A stretch of DNA of 64,000 bases from Pseudomonas sp. ANT_H12B (GTDB lineage Bacteria; Pseudomonadota; Gammaproteobacteria; Pseudomonadales; Pseudomonadaceae): positions 372,001 through 436,000 of the forward strand of contig NZ_VOBI01000003.1 of NCBI RefSeq assembly GCF_008369325.1, read 5' to 3'. Under the pieces are notes generated by a model that saw nothing but the letters and a program-made list of their open reading frames with translations, was not told the origin of the DNA and searched no databases. Positions 16,341-24,691 of this stretch are shown one piece after another. The position numbers were made by a program, and so were the translations under genes. Position 1 is the first letter of the stretch. Each line of letters starts with the position of its first letter.

Positions 16341-17491
16341 GTCAACGGTCAAAGGTTCTGCAATTGCAGCCTGACTACAACGTCAAAGCCCATGACTTTG
16401 CCGACCTTGCCGAGCAGATCGTCAAGGCCCTGCCGAGCGATCGCTATGAAGTGATCGCCGCATTTTTGCGTGGCAAGCCAGGGCCTGGCGAGGCGGTGAG
16501 CCGTGCCGACCGTTCGGTGTATTTCGAGTTTTCCGACAAGTCCCTCAAGGGCATGCGCCTGCGTGCCATGTGGCAGTTGTACAAGTTCTGCCGCGCAGAA
16601 AAATTCGATGTGGTGATCTGTAACCGCTTCAAACCGGTGAACATGATGCTGACGCTCAATCGCTGGTTGAAGGTGCCGCTGTGCATCGGTATTTCCCACG
16701 GTTTTGGCGAGTACGACCGGTTTTACCGGCGCCGTCAGACCCAGCGCCTGATCGATCGCCACTGGCGTTTCGTCGGTGTGTCACCAGCGGTCAAACAGTA
16801 TCTGCTGGATTGTGATTGCGGGTTCACCGACCAGAACACCTACGCCATTACCAATGCCATCGACATCGAACAGGCCGAAGGCTTGCAGCACAGCCGCGAG
16901 CGTGCCCGTGAGCTGCTGGGTATCGATCCGTCGGTGCGGTTGATCGGTGCGTTGGGCCGGTTGGTGCCGGTCAAGGGGCACACTTATCTGTTGCAGGCGT
17001 TTGCCGCGCTCAAGGACAAATACCCGAACACTCAACTGGCGATCATCGGTGCGGGCCGCGAAGAATCGAAACTGGCCGCCGAGATCGAACGCCTGGGCCT
17101 GACCGGTCGTGCGCACCTGTTGGGTTTCAAGGAAATCGCCTTGCAGTACATCCGCGCATTCGACGTCTGGACCATGCCGTCGCTGGCCGAAGGCCTGGGC
17201 CTGGCGCTGCTCGAAGGCATGAGTGGGCATCTGCCGGTGATCGCCTCGAACGTACCGGCCATGCTGCCGTTGATCGAGGGCGCCGGCGGCCTGGCGATTA
17301 CACCGAAGGATGTGCCGAGCCTGGTCGCGGCGCTGGATACTTACCTTGCCCTGTCGGACGACGAACTCAAGGCCAAGGGCGAACAGGCTTTCCGTTACCT
17401 CCAGAAAGAACACGACATCGAGGTGTTCCGCCAGGAATACCTGACCCTGATCGACTCCGGCCTGCAACAGGCCCGCAAGGAACAAAAATGA
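16337..17491 (+). CDS. ssg: GT4 glycosyltransferase, Ssg-like
   Basis: A 384-residue GT4 glycosyltransferase matching P. aeruginosa PA5001 (ssg), required for normal outer core or O-antigen attachment and for motility and phage sensitivity phenotypes. The N-terminal KVLQLQPDYNVKAHDFADLA and the C-terminal MPSLAEGLGLALLEGMSG, with paired glutamates, are characteristic. A GRLVPVKGHTYLLQAFAAL stretch opens the second Rossmann domain. The ATG overlaps the upstream stop by four bases and the 3' end overlaps wapR by four. Donor sugar unknown. Confidence 0.85.
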   Translation: MSQRSKVLQLQPDYNVKAHDFADLAEQIVKALPSDRYEVIAAFLRGKPGPGEAVSRADRSVYFEFSDKSLKGMRLRAMWQLYKFCRAEKFDVVICNRFKPVNMMLTLNRWLKVPLCIGISHGFGEYDRFYRRRQTQRLIDRHWRFVGVSPAVKQYLLDCDCGFTDQNTYAITNAIDIEQAEGLQHSRERARELLGIDPSVRLIGALGRLVPVKGHTYLLQAFAALKDKYPNTQLAIIGAGREESKLAAEIERLGLTGRAHLLGFKEIALQYIRAFDVWTMPSLAEGLGLALLEGMSGHLPVIASNVPAMLPLIEGAGGLAITPKDVPSLVAALDTYLALSDDELKAKGEQAFRYLQKEHDIEVFRQEYLTLIDSGLQQARKEQK

Positions 17492-18372
17492 ACGACGCGC
17501 AGCCGATCGTTACCGTCATCATCGCGTCGTACAACCACGCTCCCTACATCGAGGAAAGCATCCTCAGCGTCATCAACCAGACTTATTCGAACATCGAGCT
17601 GCTGGTGGTCGATGACGGTTCCAGCGATGACAGTGTCGAGCGGATCAAGGTGTTGCAGGCGCAACACGGATTCGATTTCCAGGTCCAGCAGAATCAAGGG
17701 CTGACCAACACCCTCAACGGCGCAATTGCTCGCTCCAGGGGCAGCCTGATCGTACCGTTCGGTTCCGATGACATCATGTTGCCCGAGCGCATCGCCACCC
17801 AGGTCGCGTACATGGATGGCAAGCCAGAAGTCGGGATTTGCGCCGGCAACATCGAGCTGATCGACGCCGACGGCAACCTCTATCCGGAAAAGCGTCAGCG
17901 CCGCGATGTGCCGTTCCGTCGTCTGGACTTTGATGACATGTTCCTGGAGCGCAAGCCTTATCCGCCGGCACCGACCCTGATGATCCGCCGCGAAGCGCTG
18001 GACAAGGTAGGCGGGTTCGACCCGAACATTCGACTGGAGGACTTGCTGATCGAATTGAAGGTGACCCGTGCCGGTTACTTCATCGACGGCCTGAATGTGC
18101 TGATGGCGCGCTATCGCAAGCACGCCACCAACTCCTACAAGAACCACCGCTTCATGATCGATAACATCCTGCGTTCCTACGCGCTGTTCAGCGACCATCC
18201 GCTGTACGACGAGGTGCGCTACAAGTTTCTCAGTTCGATGTTCCTGAAAACCGCCAACCGCGATCGCAAACTGGCGCGTGAGTTGCTGGCGCAGATCCCG
18301 TTCAAGGCCTGGAACAAAAAGACCTGGCGTGGCCTGGGGCGGTTGTATTTCTCACCGTTGGAAAAAGACTGA
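17488..18372 (+). CDS. wapR: GT2 glycosyltransferase, WapR-like rhamnosyltransferase
   Basis: A 294-residue GT-A fold enzyme of family GT2. The N-terminus [20 protein letters not shown], then [14 protein letters not shown], and [12 protein letters not shown] (the metal-binding region) define the family. Its position equals P. aeruginosa PA5000 (wapR), an alpha-1,3-rhamnosyltransferase that makes the core acceptor for O antigen. Rhamnose specificity here is inferred from that homologue. It overlaps ssg by four bases and is two bases from the next acyltransferase gene. Confidence 0.82.
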   Translation: MNDAQPIVTVIIASYNHAPYIEESILSVINQTYSNIELLVVDDGSSDDSVERIKVLQAQHGFDFQVQQNQGLTNTLNGAIARSRGSLIVPFGSDDIMLPERIATQVAYMDGKPEVGICAGNIELIDADGNLYPEKRQRRDVPFRRLDFDDMFLERKPYPPAPTLMIRREALDKVGGFDPNIRLEDLLIELKVTRAGYFIDGLNVLMARYRKHATNSYKNHRFMIDNILRSYALFSDHPLYDEVRYKFLSSMFLKTANRDRKLARELLAQIPFKAWNKKTWRGLGRLYFSPLEKD

Positions 18373-18374
18373 GC

Positions 18375-18998
18375 ATGGGCTGGATTCAACGCTATCGGGA
18401 AAAACGCGCAAAGCGAGCGATTCGAAAGCTCCCGAAAATCGAGCGGGGTATGGCGCGTTTCAAGCTGCAATACCCGGAGTACGCCTTTGGTCGTGGCAGT
18501 TATGGCTTGCCGCATGTCCATGACTGGAAGGAAGGTTCGACGCTGAACATTGGCGCGTATTGCTCGATCGCTGAAGGTGTGCAGATTTTTCTCGGTGGGC
18601 ATCATCGTGCTGATTGGGTCACCACGTTTCCGTTCCCGGCAATGCTTGCACAGGCTTCGCATATCAGCGGTTACAGCGGCACCAACGGAGATGTGAACAT
18701 CGGCAACGATGTGTGGCTGTGTTCCAACAGCACGATACTTTCGGGGGTGACGGTGGGGCATGGCGCAATCGTCGCGGCGGGTGCGCTGGTGACTCGCGAT
18801 GTCGAACCTTACTCGGTGGTCGGAGGCAATCCGGCGCGTTTTCTGCGTTGGCGTTTCCCCGAGGAGCAGCGTTTGCTGCTCCTTCATAGTGCTTGGTGGG
18901 ACTGGCCGGAGGCTGAGTTGCACGGCCTGGCCGACAAGCTCTGCAGCGATGATATCGAAGGTTTCCTTGCCTATGCCCGTCAGCGGCAACCGCGGTGA
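18375..18998 (+). CDS. Hexapeptide-repeat O-acyltransferase (CatB-like)
   Basis: A 207-residue left-handed beta-helix acyltransferase. Hexapeptide turns are visible in [15 protein letters not shown] and again in [22 protein letters not shown]. The [14 protein letters not shown] stretch near residue 75 holds the histidine expected to be catalytic in CatB/Vat-type enzymes, and [14 protein letters not shown] closes the domain. The gene follows wapR by two bases, so it probably O-acetylates a core or O-antigen sugar. I know of no equivalent at this point in P. aeruginosa. Drug acetylation is an alternative role of the fold but is unlikely in this context. Confidence 0.8.
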   Translation: MGWIQRYREKRAKRAIRKLPKIERGMARFKLQYPEYAFGRGSYGLPHVHDWKEGSTLNIGAYCSIAEGVQIFLGGHHRADWVTTFPFPAMLAQASHISGYSGTNGDVNIGNDVWLCSNSTILSGVTVGHGAIVAAGALVTRDVEPYSVVGGNPARFLRWRFPEEQRLLLLHSAWWDWPEAELHGLADKLCSDDIEGFLAYARQRQPR

Positions 18999-19002
18999 TC
19001 GC

Positions 19003-20226
19003 TCAACGCTGTTGAGCGGCCTTCGCTGGAAGTTTTTTCTGGCCTTTCCTGTTTTGACGTAGCCACTGCAGGGTTTTCTTGCCCGCATTGACACCCGGCT
19101 TCTCGATGTACAGGAATGTCAGGCTGCTGATGATGATCAGCAGACAGCTGCACAGGGCGAACAACGGCAGGAAGATCCAGGTTTCCCGAGCGTCCAGCTC
19201 CAGCACCAGCGGCAAGCGTTGAACCAGTACCCAGAGAACAAAGCCATGCAGCAAGTAAGTGCTGTAGCTGATTTCTCCGAGCCAGCGAATGCTGCGCGGT
19301 CTAAGGGCCCCGAACAGGGTGTTTCCGGATGCCACAATCACGAAAAACACAGACATCAGCAGCAAGGGTTTGAGGTTGAAGGCGCGGTTGAATGCCGTAA
19401 ACGCAATCGCCAGAGCCAGCAACGCGATGATCCCAGCCAAAGGTTTCTTGCTCCAGGCTAGCAACTGCGGTCGGCGAATCCAGTACGCGGCCGCGATGCC
19501 GCCGAGGAAGCTGGCCAGGAAATGCTTCTTCAGCGAGTGCTCCCAGCCGACTACCTGATAAAGGGTGTAGATACCGATCAGGCACAACACCACTTGCAGC
19601 CAGCTGTCGCGATAGATGAACACCATGGCGGCCAGCGGCAGGGCCAGATAGAAGAACACTTCGTAGCCCAGAGTCCAGGTGACGTTGGAGATCAGCATGC
19701 CGGTCTGGGGGTATTGGTTGACGTCCGGTCGGTCGAAAGTCAGCCAGGCCAGCGTCTGGCCAATCAGTCGGATGCCAGACTCCTTGAGCTCCCAGTCCTG
19801 CAAGTAGAACACCGTGACAAACACGATCAGCATCAGTGGCAGGTATAGCGGGTAGAGGCGAAACAGCCGCGATATCGCAAAGGCCAGCCAGTCGTGTTGG
19901 CGTCCCTGCGTGAGCAATCGGTCCCAGAACAGAAAACCGGTGATCATGAAAAACAGCGCGACACTGCCCTGACCCAGCTGCGAATAGACATTGCTCGACG
20001 GAAAATCGATCACGCCGGTGCGCAGGAAGATCCAGGTAATGATGGAGTGGTGCACAAATACACCGAAGGCCAGATAACCGCGCAGGCCATCGATGCTGGC
20101 ATAGCGGCCCGCGCCGGAAGGCTCCAGATGGCGGGCGATTTTTGGAACGGCGCGCAGCAAGAGTGCGGCGGTCGCGATAGCGATCAGGTAGGCCGCCAGC
20201 GCAATCAGTGGGTTGGTTTCGCTCAT
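19003..20226 (-). CDS. OafA/YrhL-type membrane O-acyltransferase
   Basis: A 407-residue integral membrane acyltransferase of family 3, which uses acyl-CoA to O-acylate extracytoplasmic glycans such as O antigen. The N-terminal YASIDGLRGYLAFGVFVHHS has the conserved Arg and His pair of the family, and about ten hydrophobic segments follow. It lies on the minus strand. The ATG at 20226 overlaps the stop of the ligase gene (TGATG), so the two are co-transcribed. It runs convergent to the hexapeptide acyltransferase, with only four bases between the stops. Confidence 0.87.
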   Translation of the reverse strand: MSETNPLIALAAYLIAIATAALLLRAVPKIARHLEPSGAGRYASIDGLRGYLAFGVFVHHSIITWIFLRTGVIDFPSSNVYSQLGQGSVALFFMITGFLFWDRLLTQGRQHDWLAFAISRLFRLYPLYLPLMLIVFVTVFYLQDWELKESGIRLIGQTLAWLTFDRPDVNQYPQTGMLISNVTWTLGYEVFFYLALPLAAMVFIYRDSWLQVVLCLIGIYTLYQVVGWEHSLKKHFLASFLGGIAAAYWIRRPQLLAWSKKPLAGIIALLALAIAFTAFNRAFNLKPLLLMSVFFVIVASGNTLFGALRPRSIRWLGEISYSTYLLHGFVLWVLVQRLPLVLELDARETWIFLPLFALCSCLLIIISSLTFLYIEKPGVNAGKKTLQWLRQNRKGQKKLPAKAAQQR

Positions 20227-22121
20227 CAATAAGCCCGTACCGGATGACTCCCGGCCTGCACTTGCCTGCGCAGGTTATCCACGGCGGCTTTCGATGCCGT
20301 CGCGGCGTATCCGGTGAGCAGCGCTTCGAAGTGGTCTTCGAACAGCCAGCGCCGATCTACCGTGTAGCGTTGCATGTGGCGCAGGTTGCGCTGACGCAGT
20401 GACAGGCCCAGCGAAGACGGGTAGATACGCATGTCAGCCACATCGATCAGACCGAACTCGCCGTCCTCCAGCACCAGCACGTTGCCCAGGTGAAGTGAGC
20501 GGAAATAGACGCCTTGCTCATGCAATTGAGCCATGAACTTGCCGAAACGCTCCACCAGCGCCTGGCGCACTGCCGAGGCGGTAAGGCCTTGCAGCACCTG
20601 GCGCAGCGTATTGCCCGGTAACGGCGAGTAGTGCACGGCGCTGCTGCCGTCTTCGAGCCGATACACGTGAAGGATCTGCGGTGTCGGGATGCCCATGTTG
20701 CGCAATTGCACGCTGTTGACGGCAAAGCGTTCGGAGTAAGGGTTGAAACTGCCCGAGGTGTACCAGCGGCGACGACGAAACAGCTTGAGGAAGCTACCGT
20801 CAGTCAGGCGCAGGACTTTGGGGCCCAGGCCATCTTCTTCGATCACCTGGGCGTTGGCAGTCAGCTGTTGCAAGACGCTCGGCATCAGCGTCTTGATTGG
20901 CATGGCCAGCAGGCGTCTGGCCCGCTGATTGATGCACAGCGCGGCGATCAGCGCCAAAGGAATCCACAGCAGAAACCAGTGTTCCTTGGGCCGGGAGATA
21001 ATCCCGCCTCCCTCGGTCAGGCCTGCGCCGATACCGAATATCAGCCAGGCCGAGGCGATTATGAACAGCGGTTGCACACGATACTGCCAACTGCTCAGCA
21101 AGCCCCGGGCCAGGAAGAACAGCCAGGGCACTAGGCCGAAAATACCGACGTAATAAAGCACGCCCAGCGCGAAACTATGGGGCTCCTGCAGGGTGTAACC
21201 GATGCCGGGGTCCAGGGTCAGGTCGGCGTTGTAGCCATGACCGATCCACGGGTGATCGGCAATCTTGTGCAGGGCTAGCTGCCAGAGTTCGAAGCGATAG
21301 GAATCGCCTCGTTCAATGATCATTTGCGTAAACAGCACGATAACCCCAACCCCAATGGCGAACAGGGCGCCAAGCATCGCCACGGAACGCCGGTTCCAGC
21401 AGATGAAGCTCAGCCAGAGCGCGACCATTGTCAGTGCAACCAGTGGGGTCCTGGACCCGGTGGCGATTACTGCGCCAAACATGATCGCCATCGCCGGGAT
21501 GCTCAGCCAAAGTATCTGGCGACGCTTGCAGGTCATGCTCAGGCTTAGCCAGTAGGTGCAGAAAAAGCCGAATACGTGCGAGCTGAGTAGCGGATTGTCG
21601 AAGGCCCCGCCACCGACCATGCGCAAGCCCGGTTCATAGATGAGGGTAAACATGTACAGGTTAAAGATTGAGGCGATCAGCGCCACCATCGCGGTGCAGA
21701 ACAGTAGAGGCTGGATGATCTCGCTGCGATAGCGCACCAGCAGGTAGCAGCCGACGAACAGCAGCAGGGTATGCAACGGGGGTTTGAACTGGCCGGCGAT
21801 GTGTTTGTCACCGGGACCCCAACACAGGCTGAACAGTGTCCACGCCACGAACAACAACACCGCAATGACGATCGGCTCGTGTAGCAGTTCTTTGGCTATT
21901 CGCGGGCGCAAGCACAGCGCTATCAGCGCCGGAATGCTGAACAAACCGTAAAAAAGCTTGTGGTGCAGACCGCGCCCCGGCAAAAAAAACAAGGCACACA
22001 GCAGCAAAAAATAACCGAGCGGAAGGATCCACAGGCAAATGAAATCGAAGACTCGATTGGAGGTGTTGTTCAAGCCGCCTAGTTGCATGCTGAGAGATTC
22101 ATTCCTGAGTTGAACGACCAT
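20226..22121 (-). CDS. waaL: O-antigen ligase fused to a kinase-like domain
   Basis: A 631-residue fusion. Residues 1 to about 415 form a polytopic O-antigen ligase of the WaaL/Wzy_C type, which joins undecaprenyl-linked O antigen to lipid A-core in the periplasm. The large loop contains ATGSRTPLVALT and the HPWIGHGYNADL region with its conserved histidine. Residues about 425-631 form a soluble WaaP/APH-like kinase fold, with YFRSLHLGNVLV and LIDVADM. In P. aeruginosa these parts are the separate genes PA4999 (waaL) and PA4998. The kinase half has Ser542 where the catalytic Asp is expected, while Asn547 and Asp560 remain. It is divergent from msbA and co-transcribed with the OafA-type gene. 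Confidence 0.85.
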   Translation of the reverse strand: MVVQLRNESLSMQLGGLNNTSNRVFDFICLWILPLGYFLLLCALFFLPGRGLHHKLFYGLFSIPALIALCLRPRIAKELLHEPIVIAVLLFVAWTLFSLCWGPGDKHIAGQFKPPLHTLLLFVGCYLLVRYRSEIIQPLLFCTAMVALIASIFNLYMFTLIYEPGLRMVGGGAFDNPLLSSHVFGFFCTYWLSLSMTCKRRQILWLSIPAMAIMFGAVIATGSRTPLVALTMVALWLSFICWNRRSVAMLGALFAIGVGVIVLFTQMIIERGDSYRFELWQLALHKIADHPWIGHGYNADLTLDPGIGYTLQEPHSFALGVLYYVGIFGLVPWLFFLARGLLSSWQYRVQPLFIIASAWLIFGIGAGLTEGGGIISRPKEHWFLLWIPLALIAALCINQRARRLLAMPIKTLMPSVLQQLTANAQVIEEDGLGPKVLRLTDGSFLKLFRRRRWYTSGSFNPYSERFAVNSVQLRNMGIPTPQILHVYRLEDGSSAVHYSPLPGNTLRQVLQGLTASAVRQALVERFGKFMAQLHEQGVYFRSLHLGNVLVLEDGEFGLIDVADMRIYPSSLGLSLRQRNLRHMQRYTVDRRWLFEDHFEALLTGYAATASKAAVDNLRRQVQAGSHPVRAY

Positions 22122-22243
22122 CTTAAAATAGCGGCCATTTGATATTCATTTTGATGCGTCACAATACCAGCCTTTATGCGATTGCCAGAACCCTCAAGAA
22201 GCTGTGCTAAAGTCAGCGTCCTTTTTATCGATATTCGCGTGAT

Positions 22244-24046
22244 ATGACCGACTCCAGTCTCTCCGCAAGCCCTTCGAGCTTGAAAATCTACTTCCGCCTG
22301 CTCGGCTATGTCCGGCCGTACATCAGTCTATTCCTGATCAGCATCGTCGGTTTTCTGATTTTCGCTTCGACGCAGCCAATGCTGGGCTACATCCTCAAGT
22401 ATTTCGTCGATGGCCTGTCCAATCCCGAGGCGGTGCTGTTTCCAAGCGTGCCTTACCTGCGTGACCTGCAACTGCTGCAAGCTGTGCCGTTGCTGATCAT
22501 CCTGATCGCGGCATGGCAGGGTCTGGGATCTTATCTGGGCAACTACTTTCTGGCCAAGGTTTCCCTCGGGCTGGTGCACGACCTGCGTGTGCAGTTGTTC
22601 AACAACCTGCTGGTTTTGCCTAACCGTTATTTCGACAAGCATAACTCGGGTCATCTGATTTCGCGTATCACCTTCAACGTGACCATGGTCACCGGGGCGG
22701 CCACAGATGCGATCAAGGTAGTAATCCGTGAAGGCATGACGGTGATTTTCCTGTTCGCCTCGCTGCTGTACATGAACTGGCGCCTGACGCTAGTGATGGT
22801 CGCCATCCTGCCGCTGATCGCCGTCATGGTGAGTACCGCGAGCAAGAAATTCCGCAAGCAGAGCAAGAAAATCCAGGCGGCCATGGGCGACGTGACTCAC
22901 GTCGCTTCGGAAACCATCCAGGGTTATCGCGTGGTTCGCAGCTTCGGTGGCGAAGTCTACGAAGAGAAGCGCTTCTTCAATGCCAGCCAGGGCAACACCG
23001 ACAAACAGCTGCGCATGACCCGTACCGGGGCCATCTATACGCCGCTGCTGCAACTGGTGATTTACACCGCCATGGCCGTGCTGATGTTCCTGGTGCTGTT
23101 CCTGCGCGGTGATGCGTCCGCCGGTGACATGGTTGCCTACATCACCCTGGCCGGCCTGCTGCCCAAGCCCATCCGTCAATTGTCCGAAGTCAGTTCGACC
23201 ATCCAGAAAGGTGTGGCCGGTGCCGAAAGTATCTTCGAGCAACTGGACGTCGAACCTGAAGTCGATACCGGCACTGTCGAGCGCGATGCCGTCAGCGGTC
23301 GTCTGGACGTGCGTCACCTCAGCTTTACCTACCCTGGCACCGAGCGTCAGGTGCTGGATGACATCAGCTTCTCGGCCGAGCCCGGGCAAATGGTGGCGCT
23401 GGTGGGGCGTTCGGGCAGCGGCAAGTCGACCCTGGCGAACCTGATTCCGCGTTTCTATCACCACGATAAAGGCGAAATCCTCATCGATGGCGTTGAAGTC
23501 GAGCAGTACAAACTGCTGAATCTGCGCAAGCACATCGCCCAGGTGACACAGCATGTGACGCTGTTCAGCGATACCGTGGCCAACAACATTGCTTATGGCG
23601 ATCTGGCCGGCGCACCTCGTGAAGACATCGAGAAAGCCGCGAAAGACGCGTACGCGATGGACTTCATCGCACAGCTGCCTGAAGGCCTGGACACTCAGGT
23701 AGGTGAAAACGGCGTATTGCTGTCCGGCGGTCAGCGCCAGCGTCTGGCGATTGCCCGGGCCTTGCTGAAAAACGCACCACTGCTGATTCTCGACGAAGCC
23801 ACCTCTGCCCTCGATACCGAATCCGAGCGGCATATTCAGGCCGCGCTGGATCAGGTCATGAAAGGCCGGACCACCCTGGTGATCGCTCACCGATTGTCGA
23901 CCATCGAGAAGGCCGACCTGATTCTGGTCATGGATCAGGGCCGAATTGTCGAGCGCGGCACCCATGCCGACCTCCTGGCGCATAACGGCTACTACGCCCG
24001 ACTGAACGCCATGGGCCTCGATGCCCCTGCTGCAGACATCGCCTGA
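22244..24046 (+). CDS. msbA: Lipid A export ATP-binding/permease protein
   Basis: MsbA flips lipid A-core across the inner membrane as a homodimeric ABC exporter. The 600-residue half-transporter has six N-terminal transmembrane segments (roughly residues 15-315) and one nucleotide-binding domain: Walker A GRSGSGKST near residue 387, signature LSGGQRQRLAIARALL near 494, Walker B LLILDEATSALD near 512 and the H-loop IAHRLST. The length is typical. It starts at the ATG following a divergent intergenic region shared with the ligase gene and is followed by a strong hairpin. Confidence 0.96.
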   Translation: MTDSSLSASPSSLKIYFRLLGYVRPYISLFLISIVGFLIFASTQPMLGYILKYFVDGLSNPEAVLFPSVPYLRDLQLLQAVPLLIILIAAWQGLGSYLGNYFLAKVSLGLVHDLRVQLFNNLLVLPNRYFDKHNSGHLISRITFNVTMVTGAATDAIKVVIREGMTVIFLFASLLYMNWRLTLVMVAILPLIAVMVSTASKKFRKQSKKIQAAMGDVTHVASETIQGYRVVRSFGGEVYEEKRFFNASQGNTDKQLRMTRTGAIYTPLLQLVIYTAMAVLMFLVLFLRGDASAGDMVAYITLAGLLPKPIRQLSEVSSTIQKGVAGAESIFEQLDVEPEVDTGTVERDAVSGRLDVRHLSFTYPGTERQVLDDISFSAEPGQMVALVGRSGSGKSTLANLIPRFYHHDKGEILIDGVEVEQYKLLNLRKHIAQVTQHVTLFSDTVANNIAYGDLAGAPREDIEKAAKDAYAMDFIAQLPEGLDTQVGENGVLLSGGQRQRLAIARALLKNAPLLILDEATSALDTESERHIQAALDQVMKGRTTLVIAHRLSTIEKADLILVMDQGRIVERGTHADLLAHNGYYARLNAMGLDAPAADIA

Positions 24047-24053
24047 CCCGAAG

Positions 24054-24078
24054 AGAGGGTGAGCCCGGCTCACCCTCT
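24054..24078 (+). terminator. Hairpin after msbA
   Basis: AGAGGGTGAGCC (24054-24065) and GGCTCACCCTCT (24067-24078) are perfect inverted repeats only seven bases past the msbA stop. There is no T tract, so this may be a transcript-stabilising or weak termination hairpin. Confidence 0.55.
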
Positions 24079-24090
24079 CGCACCGCCGGC

Positions 24091-24589
24091 GTGCAATGCG
24101 TGCGGTGGTTTGTATCCAGATCCTTGCAATTTCCAGAGCAGCTTGCCGCCAGTTTCAAATTCGCTTTCGTGCGCGATCCTCTGGAAAGGGCTTACTCGGC
24201 TTACGCTTTTTTTGCGCGGCAACGAGTTGGGCCAGCGAGATCGGGCGGCGCAGAAACTGGTTAGCCACTATCGCGACTTCGATGACTTTGTCGGTCGCTG
24301 GCTGCACCCGGAGACGATCCACCGGCAACTGCTCTTCGCCGCGCAAACGGATTTTCTCACTGATTCCCTGGGGCATCTGGCCCTGGACTTCATCGGCTAT
24401 CAAGAACACCTGGAGCGGGATTTTCAGCTGGTTTGCGAGCAGTTGGGCCGCGATGCGGTGTTGCCCCACATCAACAGCATCGACAACCCCTATGAGGCGC
24501 CGCTGGCAGCGGAGTGCGAAATTGACACCGAGAATCTGCAACTGGTGGACGTTTGCTTTCAGTTGTCGGCATTTCTGCTCAATAAATAA
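24091..24589 (+). pseudogene. Sulfotransferase family relic, truncated and frameshifted
   Basis: Remnant of a family 2 sulfotransferase. One frame reads about 58 codons from 24091, ending in FKFAFVRDPLERAYSAYAFF, and stops at 24264. The continuation HYRDFDDFVGRWLHPE, QTDFLTDSLGHLALDFIG, ERDFQLVCEQLG and LPHINS is in the next frame and runs to the TAA at 24589. The frames meet in a run of seven T (24207-24213), and six T would join them. The N-terminal PAPS-binding loop (IPKTG type) is missing because the msbA hairpin lies there. It is probably non-functional. A sequencing error could explain the frameshift but not the missing N-terminus. Confidence 0.75.
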
Positions 24590-24691
24590 TCAGTTTTCAC
24601 TGGCAAACCATCCCATTGCAGCTGTCGCACAAGCCCACGCCAACCCTGTGTTAATATCGCGCCCCTGTTCATTTTGTATGTGGGTTGCTCC

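Noticed and set aside
9685..22121. Possible genomic island covering the outer-core genes
   Set aside because: Most genes keep the P. aeruginosa order (PA5005 to PA4998 homologues). There is no integrase, tRNA or direct repeat. Only a few inserted genes look lineage-specific.
22790..24073. Open frame of 427 codons on the minus strand opposite msbA
   Set aside because: Shadow of the msbA ATP-binding half; Gly-, Gln- and His-rich with no domain.
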